Below, in pieces: positions 25,086-36,560 of a DNA stretch of 64,000 bases. A program made the position numbers and the translations under genes. Within the stretch, counting starts at the first letter, position 1. Each line of letters starts with the position of its first letter. This DNA comes from Phaseolus vulgaris. Its lineage: Eukaryota > Streptophyta > Magnoliopsida > Fabales > Fabaceae. The stretch covers positions 13,534,993 through 13,598,992 of the forward strand of contig NC_023754.2 of assembly GCF_000499845.2 (NCBI RefSeq), given 5' to 3'. The notes beneath the pieces were generated by a model. It did not search any database. It was not told where the DNA came from and saw nothing but the letters and a program-made list of their open reading frames with translations.

Positions 25086-26326
25086 TACAACCATCATGTT
25101 TGCAAATGAACATAGACTGAAATTAAAAATATTAGTTTCTCAAAATATATTTTATCCTAACTTTTATAAAGGAGACATTTCATAGTGTTTCAACTCTTAT
25201 AAAAATCCACCAATTCAACCAACATGCTTACAAATCATATAGCAGAATTAAAATTCTGCAAACTCAACTCAAGCATACCAAAAAGTGCATAGCATTTATA
25301 GTTGGTTACAGATAAAACAAAGCCTACTTCTTACTGCATAAATACCTATTCCACATTCCATACCATACCAAGGTGAAAGGATTAAAAACAAATCTTTCCA
25401 GCTTTTGTGGTCCTTCCTTCCTTAGCTGCCTAGTGAACGTAGATCTTCCCTCCAACGAGATGTCATGCCTCCTCGTTCTGTTCCTATATTGTCCTGCAGG
25501 TTGTACTATAGTTCCTAACTTTTAATAAATAAAGACAGTTTTTAAGTTGTCGAAGTTTACTACTTGAGCGATTTAGCACATCATAGCTTTTATATCAAAA
25601 ATTGTCCAAGTTTACCATAATTGACAAGATCATGAGAGAAGATCTTATTTGTTTTTGAATTTATATGATTACCATATTATCATATCTAAAATTCCATTTC
25701 ATAGCAAACAAATACATTTTTAGAAAATAAAAATAAATTTAAATTCAAGTGCGTGTGTTGAAAGATGACTTGGTTTCTAATTAAGGCACAAAGTTATGTT
25801 CCTCTATTGTGCTTTGCCAAAACAAAAGAGAAGCATTTCCCCAAAAGAAAGACTATAAATAAAGAGCAAAGCAAAAGAAGCAAAGAAGGGAACATCACAT
25901 GTAGTTTCTTCATATCCCAGTTAATAGCTAACTACATAAAGATAGAGAATGAAACGGAGGAGTATATTGGAAGAGCAGAAACCTTCAACTTTTGTCTCCT
26001 TAGTGATGATGGAAGATCTACATCAGAACCACTCCAATTCTGAGCTGTAACAAAAGAGAAAAGGAAGAAAGAATAATCTGTCAGCAAAAGCGAATTAAAG
26101 AGAAACTACCTCTTTTGTGTACTGCTGATGAATCCTTCTTTAAGAAAAAGACATAACTTGCTGAACTTTTTACCACAGCGTGAAGAACGTTTGCATGTGG
26201 TTCATGGGTGTTAAATATGTTAATTAACTACTATACATGTACTTGTTTCTTCATTTTGAATTTCATAATTATTAAGGTGAACACTAAGTGAAGGAAAGCA
26301 AAAAAAAAAAAAAAAGTGATATCACC
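25086..26326. other. intergenic, upstream of the DUF4220 gene
   Basis: No gene or element is recognised apart from the weak LINE-tail trace at 25155-25215. The last few hundred bases are the likely promoter side of the next gene and contain a poly-A run at 26300-26315. Confidence 0.4.
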
Positions 26327-26350
26327 CATGCATGGTGTTCTATTTAAAAC
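26327..26350 (+). promoter_or_regulatory. RY motif and TATA-like box of the DUF4220 gene
   Basis: CATGCATG at 26327-26334 is a perfect RY/Sph element, the core bound by B3-domain factors in seed promoters. CTATTTAAAAC at 26340-26350 is a TATA-like box about 55-65 bp before the start codon. The spacing is plausible for a short leader; function is inference. Confidence 0.4.
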
Positions 26351-26404
26351 GATGAAAGATGATAAAGAAAGATATGTGGTGTGGAGAGAGAAGAAGAAAG
26401 GGAA

Positions 26405-29400
26405 ATGGTTAACCCTATCCCATATTTTGCAAGGAACATTTGGGGGAAATGGAACATTCAGGGTGTTATCCTTGTGAGTCTGAGCATGCAGATAATTCTG
26501 ATCTTCGCAGCTCCTTTCAGAAAACGCTCCAGAAATACATTGTTGGTTTCGTTGCTTTGGTTCACCTACCTTGTTGCAGATGTGACTGCGGACTTCTGTG
26601 TTGGCCTCATCTCCAACAAATATGGTGATAAAGACACCGCAGTTTCCACTATCGATGACTACTTGCGTGCGTTCTGGACACCCTTTCTGCTGCTGCACTT
26701 GGGAGGCCCTGACACCATTACTGCTTTTTCTCTCGAGGACAATGAACTTTGGCTCAGGCACATGCTTGGACTCATAGTGCAGGTAAACCTAATCTTCTTA
26801 TATTTCTTATCTCACTCTACATTAACTACTACAAATCAAACATTTAAACAAATTTATAGTTTTAAATTAGAAGTAGTGTAAATGTTGAATACAAGGTTTA
26901 GTATTAAACCAAAAATTATATAGTTGATGGTAGCAAATGTTTCTTCTTAACAATGTAGCTTAGTTTTTTTAGTTACACAATTAGATTTTAACTTCATTCG
27001 TATAACCAAGAAATTGTATTAAGGTGTTACAACTTAATTACTCATTTCGATAATTTTTTAAAATTGTATTGATTTTAATAATTAACCTATAAAATTATCT
27101 AATTTAATATAAAAAAAGTCAAAGGAAAGAGTGAAAATTTAAGTCATAGAACGTATGCTACTACATTTTCTTACATGTTACATATGTATTAAGTAAAAAA
27201 TATAATATATAAAAAATCATAATTGTCAAACAATCAGTAAAAAAACAACATAATACATTTCATGTTAACATAGAAATAAATTTTATTTTATGGAAGAGAT
27301 GATGCTTCTGAAATTAACTGATAAATAATTTATTCGTCAACTTAAAAAAAAAATGAGAGGATGTGTCCAAATTATGAAGGTGAGAAAACCATAGTAAAAG
27401 AAGTTTGGTCTGGCTTTCAAAGAATAAATTTAGCCTCTCTCTCTCTTCCTTCTCATGAAAAGAGAAGTAGTGTGTTCGAAGTATTATAGTATGACAAAAA
27501 ATAATATTTTTATTTTAATCTTTTTCCTCTTTTCTTAGTTAACTTCAAACTTCACATGATAAATATTTAGTACTTACTTGTATTAAATTTTTATGTTTTA
27601 TCATAATCACAATACAAATATTTTGACTGGATTTAAAAAACTTATATTTGATGTGTTTTGAAGATGAATTTAAATTTCACAGTATTATATAATTCAAGCT
27701 CAAATATTGGATACTGATAAGACTGAACTCAAATAAATCAGATTAATTACTATAAAATTAATAAAAATAAAAATGGTTTTGAAATCCACTTCCCCTTTCA
27801 TGAAAACATGAAAAAGGATATTGATTAGAGATGATATGATATTTATTGATTTACTTTGAGTAGATATTTATCTTACCTTCATATTGACAGGTATGCCTAA
27901 CGGGTTACGTGTTCCTCTTGACACTTCCTGACAACACGTTATGGATCCCCACAGCCCTAGTTTTCATGGCAGGGCTCATCAAATTTGCAGAAAGAACACG
28001 TTCTCTTCAACTTGCAAGTCTTGGCAACTTTCGACAATCTATGGTTCATGATCCTGATCCAGGTCCCAATTATGCAAAGCTCATGGACGAACTCAAATCT
28101 AGAAGGGAAGCAGGACTTCCAGCAGAAATAGTAACCATGCCAGAAATCTCAAATCAATTTCTGGACATTGAGACAGAACAAAGTGATGCCAAACCAGATA
28201 ATCAAACCCCCGACACAGCTTCAATGAACGAAATTGATAACCCTTCCAAACAATCTCAAGAGAAACAAACATCCAATAGTGTCAAATCACCACCAGACAC
28301 TCCCAAGAGTAAGGCATCTAAAGGCTTAAGCTCAGGAACATCAACAAAATAGTAATTTTTAGATTAATTATGTTTTCACTTCATGAAATTTTCCTTTTTG
28401 TTTTTCCAAAACTTGAATAAATCATATGAGAAATATTTTATAATTTTATTTATAAAAAAGTAATTTCAATTTAGGCAGAAACTAATTTTATTTTTCTTAG
28501 AAGTGTTTATAAAAAAGCCCAGGCAAGTTGTTTATTTTGATCCTTTTATTAAAAAAACACTCAACAGAAAGTGGACTCAAATATTATAACCTTGTCACTT
28601 AATAAAAAACCAGTTTGAAACTTTGTTTTAGGTGTCCGTGGTGAAGAGAAAAATTCTTCAACAACACCTAAGGGCGATGACGTAGAAGACCTATTGGATT
28701 TGGAAGTAATTAAGGGTGCTTATGACTACTTCAACACATTCAAAGGGCTCGTTGTTGACATGATCTTCAGCTTCCAGGAGCGCAGTAATAGTCGCAATTA
28801 TTTGCTTGGTCGAACAGCAGTGGATGCTTTGAGAGTGATAGAGGTTGAACTCAACTTCATCTACCAAGCTTTCTACACCAAGACAACCATCATAAAGAGC
28901 TGGTTAGGGATTTCCTTTCGATTTCTGTCCATTTCTTCAGTCGTTGCAGCTTTGGTTGTTTTTATTTATGAGCAAAAGAGGGGCTGCGAACCCTTTGATG
29001 TTAAAATCACATACATTTTGTTGTATGGTGCTGTAGCCTTGGAAGTCCTGTCGATTGTCATGTTCATTTTCTCTGACTACTCATTCGCATTAATTTACTC
29101 TCGCAACTCTCAGAAAATCAGTGATTCTGATAGTGGCACTAGAACTGGCATGGTAACATCCATACTAAACACCATCTTCACATGGGTCCTCAAGCTTAAG
29201 AGACCCAAATGGACAGATCACAAGGTTAAGAAGCCAGAATGGTTTAACAATAAGCATTATAGGGTGTTGGAAAGATTCGTACTGTTTCGTAGATGGTCTG
29301 AAACCATCTCGGCATTCAACTTGATATCATATTGCTTACACAAGAAGAAAAAATGGTTGGATTGGGTGATCGACAAAATTGGAGCCAAAGAGTTTGTGGA

Positions 29401-30847
29401 ACAATGGATATATGAGAAGAAGATGCCGATGCTTCAGATGCTTTGGATTTTTATCTTTACCGAGTTGAAAAGAAAAGCTGGGGATGCAGATGATGTTGAA
29501 ACTATTCAAAGAATATGCACCTCTAGAGGTGAGTGGGTTATCCAGGAAGGTGATCTATCACGGAAAGATCTGAACAAGTTGATGCGTTATGTGGAACGCA
29601 ACGAAGTCACCTTTGATGAGTGCCTAATTCTGTGGCACATTGCCACTGACCTCTTGTTCTATGAAGAGGAAGATGGGAATCAAGAAACCGAAGAGGGGCA
29701 AAACGAAAATGATGGTGAGAAGCAAAAAAAGAAAGAGGAGCAAAACGAAAATGATGGTGAGAAGCAAAAAAAGAAAGAGGGGCAAACCGAAAATGATGAT
29801 GAGAAGAAAAAGAATGAAAATGAGGTTCAAGATCTCGAGCAAGGAAAACATGAAGATGGTGAAGATGGTCATATTGAACTGCAGCATTTTAGTAAGCTTT
29901 TGTCAGATTACATGTTGTACCTTTTGATCATGCAACCTACCATGATGTCTGCTGTTAGCGGAATTGGGCAGAAAAGGTTTCAAGACACGTGTAAAGAGGC
30001 CACAAACTTCTTTAGCAAGAGGAAAAGTATTGCTGCTGGAGAAAAAATAATGAACGAACAGCTTAATAAGAGAAAAAACAATGGGAGGCCCACATTGAAT
30101 TCTTTTATCTCTCTGGTGGGAGAAAAAACAAAGGACTTGTGGGAGAAGCTTAAAAAGGTAATAATTTGAAATGTTCTACTCCATATACAGTTAACTTTTC
30201 CAACTAATTTAACACAACACTTAAAAACAAAAACTCTAACCTATCATCACCCTTCCTAGATTTCATCTATTTAGTATTCTTAGGATGAGAGAAAAACATA
30301 TATTTGGAACTGCTTTTTAAAAATTTTAATCATGTTATATCATTCATTGTATTTATATATATTTTTGTTTTATATCTCCTAATTTTCTTGTGCCTAGGTA
30401 TTAAGGGGCACTCGGTGTTTTGGAATATTTTTCAAAGAAAAAGAAGAGGGTGATTATTCAGAGAGTAAACTCAAGGAGGCATGCAGGCAACTAAGAGATG
30501 TGTGTGTTGATTATGAACCCTCTGCTGTGAAGGGAGATAGGAGCAAATCTTTGCTATTCGATGCCTGTAAACTGGCCGCTGTTATAAACGGTTTAGGTTT
30601 AAATGAGACAAAGAAATGGAAACTGATAGCACAAGTATGGGTGGAATTATTATCATATGCAGCAGCTAATTGCATACCCATCACTCATGTCCAACAACTT
30701 AGTAAAGGTGGAGAATTCCTTTCCCTTGTTTGGCTATTGATGACTCATTTAGGTCTAGCCAAGCAGTTTCAAATCAAGGAAGGCCATGCAAGGGCAAAAT
30801 TGGTTGTAAGTGAAGAATATGAGGAAAAAAAGGAGCAAAAAAAATAA
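26405..30847 (+). CDS. DUF4220/DUF594 membrane protein (four exons)
   Basis: Exons are 26405-26782, 27891-28308, 28632-30157 and 30398-30847, with GT/AG junctions in phase (split serine codon between exons 2 and 3), giving about 923 aa. The start MVNPIPYFARNIWGKWN is typical of the family. Several hydrophobic helices lie within residues 15-150 and two more follow in exon 3 (about residues 345-405). Exon 4 carries WVELLSYAAANCIPITHVQQ and LSKGGEFLSLVWLLMTHLGL, the hallmark of DUF594. The family is plant-specific and of unknown biochemical function. Exon 3 has a lysine/glutamate-rich insertion made of three 14-residue units (about residues 620-659). Intron 1 (26783-27890) is AT-rich and empty. 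If the exon 2 donor is not used, translation stops 14 codons later, at 28350. Confidence 0.88.
29693..29812 (+). repeat. coding minisatellite, 42-bp unit, three copies
   Basis: Units start at 29693, 29735 and 29777 and encode EGQNENDGEKQKKK, EEQNENDGEKQKKK and a diverged third unit EGQTENDDEKKK. The first two differ by one base. The length is a multiple of three, so copy-number changes keep the frame. Confidence 0.95.
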
Positions 30848-30970
30848 CTTCACTCTAACTTGTTTCTTCTTTTTTCTTAATGAAGACTAGAAGATGAAGC
30901 CCTTGTTTATTTTCTTTGTGTATGTCATATCAAACGGTTATGTTTTTTTTAATTACATAGTATTTTTGAT

Positions 30971-30982
30971 AAATAAATAAAA
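30971..30982 (+). terminator. candidate polyadenylation signal
   Basis: Overlapping AATAAA motifs (aaataaataaaa) lie about 125 bp after the stop of the DUF4220 gene, a usual distance for a plant 3' UTR. Confidence 0.4.
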
Positions 30983-31032
30983 GTTCACAATAGAAGGATG
31001 ATATTAACTACAAGTAGGTATGTACAGCTGTC

Positions 31033-31980
31033 GTGCAAAATGTTCAACTAACACCAATGAATTCTGAGCTCTCACAACATTATATTACTATCAATTCTTC
31101 CTGTGGTGGCTATTTTCAATTTGGAAGAGGAAATCATGGTTGTAGAGGAGGACATTCTGGTCGTAACTCCATTCAATGTCAAGTGTGCAACATATATGAC
31201 CACAGTGCCTCCTTCTGCTATCACCAGTTTGATCCAAATTTTAGTACACAACCATGCAATTTTTATCAGCAATCTAATTCTGCACAGTTTTATAATTCAT
31301 ATCAACCTCAGTCTCAGCCATGGCCTTCCCCATCTTTCACACAACATCAATTTTATAACATTGTTGTTCCTGTTCCATCACCACAAGCCTATTCTACCTT
31401 TGCTCAGACTCCTGCTCAAACTCATACCTGGTTTACACCTACTTAAGGAGAAGAACATGTTTTGCTTGTGAATGGATGCATCCTTTTCATCTAGTTATAA
31501 TCCTTCTTATTTATCCGAATACACATTGTTGAAATGGGTCTCACTCTTCTCTTACAAGCATTTCTTCCTCTGAAATTTTGGGATCATGCTTTTCATGTTG
31601 TTTATCTTATCAGTAGAGTACCATCCTCTACATTGCCAGACTCCGTTCCTTATTCTACTATTTTTCGTGAAATCCTAATTACAGTTTTCTCAAAATCATT
31701 GGATGTGACAAAGGATACAAGTGCCTTGATTCAAATGGAAAACTCTTTATCTGAAAAGATATCTTGTTTGATGAAAATAATTTTCCTTTTGTCACCAATA
31801 CAAAACCCTCCCCACTGTATACCTGCCTCACATTCTCCCACAATTCCTCTTGGGATTCTTCTATCTGTTGTTGAAGACTCTTCCCCATTCAGCATGCTAT
31901 TTCTGAATCACCTATTAATTTTCTTTCAATGTTTAGGAAATGAAAGAAAAGAGAGTGAAAAATTACGTTATATAAAGTAG
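31033..31980 (+). pseudogene. Ty1/copia gag and integrase relic
   Basis: 31033-31446 encodes a gag C-terminal part with a zinc knuckle CQVCNIYDHSASFC (CX2CX4HX4C), followed by Q/P/F/Y-rich sequence. From 31534 the frame reads LQAFLPLKFWDHAFHVVYLI and SSTLPDSVPYST, the integrase C-terminal region. Frame-shifted KGYKCLDSNGKLFI follows near 31710. Protease and most of integrase are deleted and stops are present. It resembles the lineage at window start 1-1017, but the two pieces do not overlap. Confidence 0.7.
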
Positions 31981-32295
31981 ATTAGAGTAAAAAAATTGTG
32001 AATGATATCATTGATGTGAGTGAATATAATAAAAATTCTGTCATTTATTAATTGACCAAAATATCATTCTCATCTAATTGGGAAGAATTTAAATTAAAAT
32101 AAAAAAATGTTTAAATATATATATATATATATATGTTTATACATATATTATAGAATTGGTTTAAATAAAGAATAATATTTATAATTCTATATATATATAT
32201 ATATATGTAATTAATTATTGTTGTTTAAAGTTTATAATTAAAGAGAAATTGTACATTTAAATATTTTCAACTAATATTCTTAGGTAAAAGCACTG

Positions 32296-32843
32296 GAATT
32301 GTGTTTGGTTTGGATAGCTGTAGTTAGTGAATTATGAAAGCACAGGAATAAACATATTTTTCGAGGGGTGATCGATCCTTCGGAAGTGTTCACTTTGGCA
32401 CAATTAAAGGTTTGGTCTTGGGTAACTTCTAAAACTGTTTTTGCTAGTTTTACTTACTCTGAGTGGTGCATTGATCCTAAGGCTGATATGTTTTCAATAA
32501 AGTGAGCTTTTATAAGAGTTACTCATTCGGTTGGGTTGTTTGTTGTTCTAAGCTTCTATTGTTCTTTTTGCCCCTTGTTGTGGTTGCAAAGAGATTGTAT
32601 TGGGTTTGGTTTTAAGTTTGTACGGGTTACATTTGAATTTGTACGGGTTAGTTTTGAATTTGTACGGGTTAGTCTAGAAAGTGTACAGACTGTACGGATT
32701 TTTAGTGGTAGATTTGTTTGTCTCTCTCTATTTGTTGGTTTGGGAGACCAGAGAAATTGTCTCTTATTTTTTAGGTATGTATAAGGTTGAACCATCCTTA
32801 AGTAGTTCTGTTATTCAATCCTTTTTGCTGATAAAAAAAAAAA
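32296..32843 (+). mobile_element. 5'-truncated LINE with 20-bp target-site duplication
   Basis: attcttaggtaaaagcactg (32276-32295) recurs at 32844-32863 with one change (g to a). The 548-bp insert starts within the LINE C-terminal domain (ELWKHRNKHIFRGVIDP, then LAQLKVWSW), ends with the shared tail and poly-A (32831-32843), and is in plus orientation. Inside, 32615-32680 holds three copies of a 21-bp unit related to gggttagttttgaatttgta. Confidence 0.9.
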
Positions 32844-32924
32844 ATTCTTAGATAAAAGCACTGATATTTGTAATCATAACACATATTGATGGAAAAATAA
32901 ATAACAAACATGCAATAATCTAAA

Positions 32925-33115
32925 GTAGTTAAAACATTGGTAGCTAATTAGATATTAATTTAAAAATTTATTTATAAATTTTATTAATAATAAAAACTAT
33001 TCTAGATACCAATAATTTTTTTGTCTTTGAAATAATATATAATAACTTAGTCAATATAGTAACTAATTATTTTTGTCTTTAAAATTGATTTCTATTGAAT
33101 GATTGTTTTGTAGAG
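32925..33115. mobile_element. orphan CACTA-like terminus
   Basis: Sub-terminal repeats (agataccaataat, tagtcaatatagtaactaat) end in gaatgattgttttgtaga, the inverted form of CACTACAACAAAATCATT-type termini. No left end is visible, because the LINE at 32296-32843 and older deletions lie there. Confidence 0.55.
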
Positions 33116-33354
33116 ATAAATTACATATTTTACATCCTCATACTTAATTTAAAAAATTAAATAGTAGTTGTATATGAATATGGGAATTTGTGTGAGATTT
33201 GAATTTATTTATGATCCCTATGATTACAAATTCAACATGTAAAAAAAATTGTTAATATGAGATAGCTTGAACTCATGCAACACATGATACACCAAGCACC
33301 AAAAGCCCACTCTAAAGATATATTAAAGGATATGAATACTAAGTTATAGAAGAA

Positions 33355-33640
33355 ACATAATATTAATTATGTCTTTTCTAGTTCTTATTGTTTCCCTTTG
33401 TAGAGAGGTGTATAACTTTTATTTTGTCTTTTCTGATTTTAGTCTTTATTGACTGACTTTTTGTTTTCCATTCTCTTTCTTTAGCTATACCTAAAATGAG
33501 TGTACTGCTTATATATATTTAGACCATTTGCTTTGATTTCAAGAGAAGAATAGAAGAGATATTCCTTCTCATGTCTTTTGCCTTCCTGTTGTCTCTTTTC
33601 TTCATCTTTATTCTATTTTATAATATGGTATCAGAGTCAT
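33355..33640 (+). repeat. copia LTR end with primer-binding site
   Basis: TGGTATCAGAG at 33626-33636 is the standard copia primer-binding site (initiator tRNA-Met). The preceding AT- and CT-rich sequence with a tatatatttag box (about 33510) is LTR-like. The left boundary is uncertain. Confidence 0.6.
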
Positions 33641-33689
33641 ATAGAGTCTATCCTATCGAGAGTTTGTTGGGTTTATCAGGTCACCCACT

Positions 33690-33870
33690 ATCAGACCACT
33701 ATTGGACCATCCATAATATATAGTCCCATTAGTCTTATATTTTATTTTGAATACCCATTTGCAACCTATGACAGCTTTGTCCTTAGGTAGAAAGGCAGTC
33801 TCCATAGTTTGATTTGACTCTAAAGCATATATCTCACATTGTATAACTTTACTTTTCTCCAACAGTCATG
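33690..33870 (-). pseudogene. copia RT scrap, antisense
   Basis: The minus strand reads AFLPKDKAVIGCKWVFKIKY and KTNGTI, the conserved start of copia reverse transcriptase. It lies just 55 bp after a plus-strand primer-binding site, so the two copia pieces are joined in opposite orientation. Confidence 0.65.
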
Positions 33871-34078
33871 TTTCACAACTTCAGAATAAGTGTTTGACTA
33901 CACATGTGAAGAAAGAGACTTAAAAAAAGATGTTTAAGAAGGCGATAAATTATTATAAGACAAAACATAATTCAAAGATATTTAACTCTTGAAGATGTAT
34001 TGGAAACATTAAGATTACAATGATAATCCTTTAGGTACTTAGGTGACCTTTTTATTCTTGTACTCATTCAGACATAAT

Positions 34079-34360
34079 GATCTTTTTTTTTATCAACAAT
34101 AGATGAATGAATTAAAAGGGACACTTTAAGAGTGTCTCAACCCTTATACAAAGTTCATCTTACACTCCAAAAAAGTTAACAAGCACAAAGGCCTAGGCTC
34201 CTTTGGCACTTGCCTTAACAAATTAGAAACATAAGCTATAGAAAGCTCCTACACAACAGATGGAATAAATATGCACTAAAATATTAGGCCAAAAACTTAA
34301 ACAGCCAATGGAATACAAACAACTGCTAGACATAAATACACCAGTGCCTAGGCTCCTTAA
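34079..34360 (-). mobile_element. LINE 3' fragment
   Basis: Poly-T with atcaacaatagatgaatgaa and the reverse complement of the LINE tail (ggacactttaagagtgtctc, aacccttata) at 34079-34152. The following 200 bp contain two copies of 'gcctaggctcctt' (about 34190 and 34348) and look like LINE 3' UTR. Confidence 0.5.
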
Positions 34361-34569
34361 ATTTGCATAATTATGTACCAAAACTGCAACATTTAAGCAT
34401 CATCTATGCAACAAAAAAAAGCAAAAAACGAACACAGGTTTCTTTTAAACCAGACTGTGGCTGCAAGAGAAAAACAAATACCTCTGTTGTAAGGACCAAG
34501 AAAAATAGTCTTAGAGTAGAAATGGTACAATTAAAATGGCACCTGAATATTTTATTATTAAAGTGAAAA

Positions 34570-34683
34570 GGCTATATAAATAGAAATTTAGTTATTCAAG
34601 TTTCATTTTAAAAAGAACCATCATCTCTCTAAAAACTCATTTTTCCTTTCCTCTGCCTTCTCTCTAAACCCTAAACCCTAGGT
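34570..34683 (+). promoter_or_regulatory. TATA box with telo-box, promoter-like
   Basis: ctatataaat at about 34570 is followed about 95 bp later by ctaaaccctaaaccctagg, a double telo-box as found in leaders of plant ribosomal-protein and other growth genes and in some LTRs. No ORF follows, so this is either an old LTR promoter or an orphan promoter. Confidence 0.3.
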
Positions 34684-35189
34684 TAGAATATTTGAATGTG
34701 AGTGTGACGTAGTCACTAATTCCAAATTTTGTTGCAAGATTTCTTGTTTTGAGTAGATTGTAGTTTGATTGAAATTGAAAGTGTTGTGATTGAGAATTGG
34801 TTGTTTGATTTAAATGGTTTTAGAATTAGAAATCATAAATATGTATAGATGGACATAATAGCTCAATGATTCAATGAGAGTGATTGTATCATGCTGAACA
34901 GAAACTGCCAATGTAATGTGTAGATTTATAATTTATGAATCAAATGAGATGTAGATTTATAATCTGATAGGTATATTAAGTTATGCAAAAAAATTATGCA
35001 TATTTCGCTCAAGCTAAAAATTTTGGGTGCTCTTGGGTTGATTTTAGCTCAAGCTAGCAAATTCTAAAATTTTGTGTGATTTGATTCTTTGAGAGGTGCC
35101 CTAGTCAATGAATGGGATTTGAAGCTAGATTCCTTCGGCAACCAAAGAAAATTTAACCACTACACCAAACAAATTCTTTAGTTTTATTA

Positions 35190-35320
35190 TGATTTTTATT
35201 ATACTTATTATTATTAATAATATTAACAATATTAATAATATTAATAAACTAACAATAATAATAATACTAACAATAATAATAATACTAACAATATTAATAA
35301 TACTAACAATATTAACATAT
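35190..35320. repeat. AAT-rich trinucleotide tract
   Basis: Runs of (taa)n with aacaataatantact variants. 34684-35190 before it and 35321-35845 after it show no gene or recognised element. Confidence 0.8.
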
Positions 35321-35851
35321 GAATCACATTTAATTTATCTATAATCTACTTGAATCTAAACATAATTTATTATATTATCTATTAGTATGAATCACATTTA
35401 ATATATGTCATACTCATAGTCATCATATTACCTATTACATTAGAATCAACTATCATATTAATTATTATTTTACGATCATATTGACTTAATTAAGTTCATT
35501 ATAGGTAGTTGGTTTTACTTGTGTGTTATAGTAAAGAATATTGTCAACAAACAATATTATATTTTAACATAGAATGATGACTTTTACATTAACTATTAAT
35601 TAAATCTCTAATACAGATTACTAGTTAGCATATCATTATAGTTTAAACTATATTAATTATTCCATAAATCTATGTAAAAAGTTGTTACTAAATAACCTTA
35701 TCTACTAATATATAAATCATAATGACAAAGTGATTAAATAATTTATAATTTAAAATATTTTAAAAATTATACATTATATCAATTTTAATCTATGTAAGTA
35801 AATATTTGAAAATAAGAATAAAAAAAGTGTAAGATATTATACACTTCTTTT

Positions 35852-35925
35852 TTATCGACAAAGAATAAAAAAAATTAAAGGAAACATTTTAAGGATATTT
35901 CAATCCTTATACAAGAATCTCAAAT
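35852..35925 (-). repeat. LINE 3' tail fragment
   Basis: ttttttatcgacaaagaat and a decayed reverse complement of the shared LINE tail, ending in atccttatacaag. Confidence 0.5.
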
Positions 35926-36029
35926 CAGAAAAGAAGTGTAAGATACAAGCACCTATATAGCCATCTAACAAAAACTTCACAACTACCTATAATAACCTAT
36001 ATTTGAAAATAAGATATCAAATAATTTTA

Positions 36030-36470
36030 TATTCATATATATATATATATATATATAATACCATGAGTTTTAAAAAATTAATGATTAAATAAAAAAATAT
36101 ATTAATCAATATATATGTATTTATAGTATTAAAGTTATATTAATATTATATAATTTCTTCCTTTTTCTCTCTATCTATCTATATCCGAATAAAAGTAATA
36201 TTACTCGAGTCAAATAAAACTACTATACACACATAATAAATATCTAAATGTATATTTATATCAAAATTAATATTAATAATATGAATATAATATTGATAAT
36301 ATGAATATTAATACTAATAATATTAATAATAATAATATTAATAATAATAATATTAATTATAATATTAATTATAATATTAATAATATTAATAATATAAATA
36401 TAATATTAATAATATGAATATAATTTATTTTATTATTATTATTATTAATAATTATATTAATATGTATAAG
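36030..36470. repeat. AT and AAT microsatellite cluster
   Basis: (AT)n at about 36036-36057, then interrupted (aat)n and (taatat)n at 36265-36470 on both strands. Confidence 0.8.
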
Positions 36471-36494
36471 TATAATAAAAATGATAATATAACC

Positions 36495-36560
36495 AAAGAA
36501 CTTGTTTGGTCTAGTGGTCAATGCTTTTAACCTCAAAGTTCAACTCTTCCGAAACTATTT
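36495..36560 (+). other. tRNA-Pro-like SINE head or tRNA pseudogene
   Basis: TTTGGTCTAGTGGT at 36505-36518 matches the A-box arm of plant tRNA-Pro. AGTTCAACTC at 36538-36547 matches its B box (GGTTCAACTC-type). The distance between them is shorter than in the tRNA, and no cloverleaf closes, so it is not a working tRNA. A SINE head or decayed tRNA fragment is likely; no downstream SINE body was defined. Confidence 0.35.

Noticed and set aside
25765..26043. 92-codon plus-strand frame before the DUF4220 gene
   Set aside because: No recognisable domain, low-complexity lysine-rich composition, and no splice or start context; kept as intergenic.
26231..26761. 176-codon minus-strand open frame
   Set aside because: It lies antisense to exon 1 of the DUF4220 gene and has no family resemblance.
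29624..29927. Open frames on both strands over the lysine/glutamate repeat
   Set aside because: They are shadows of the 42-bp coding minisatellite in exon 3; the composition is purely that of the repeat in other frames.
36505..36550. Functional tRNA-Pro gene
   Set aside because: The distance between A and B boxes is too short, and acceptor and anticodon stems cannot be closed.
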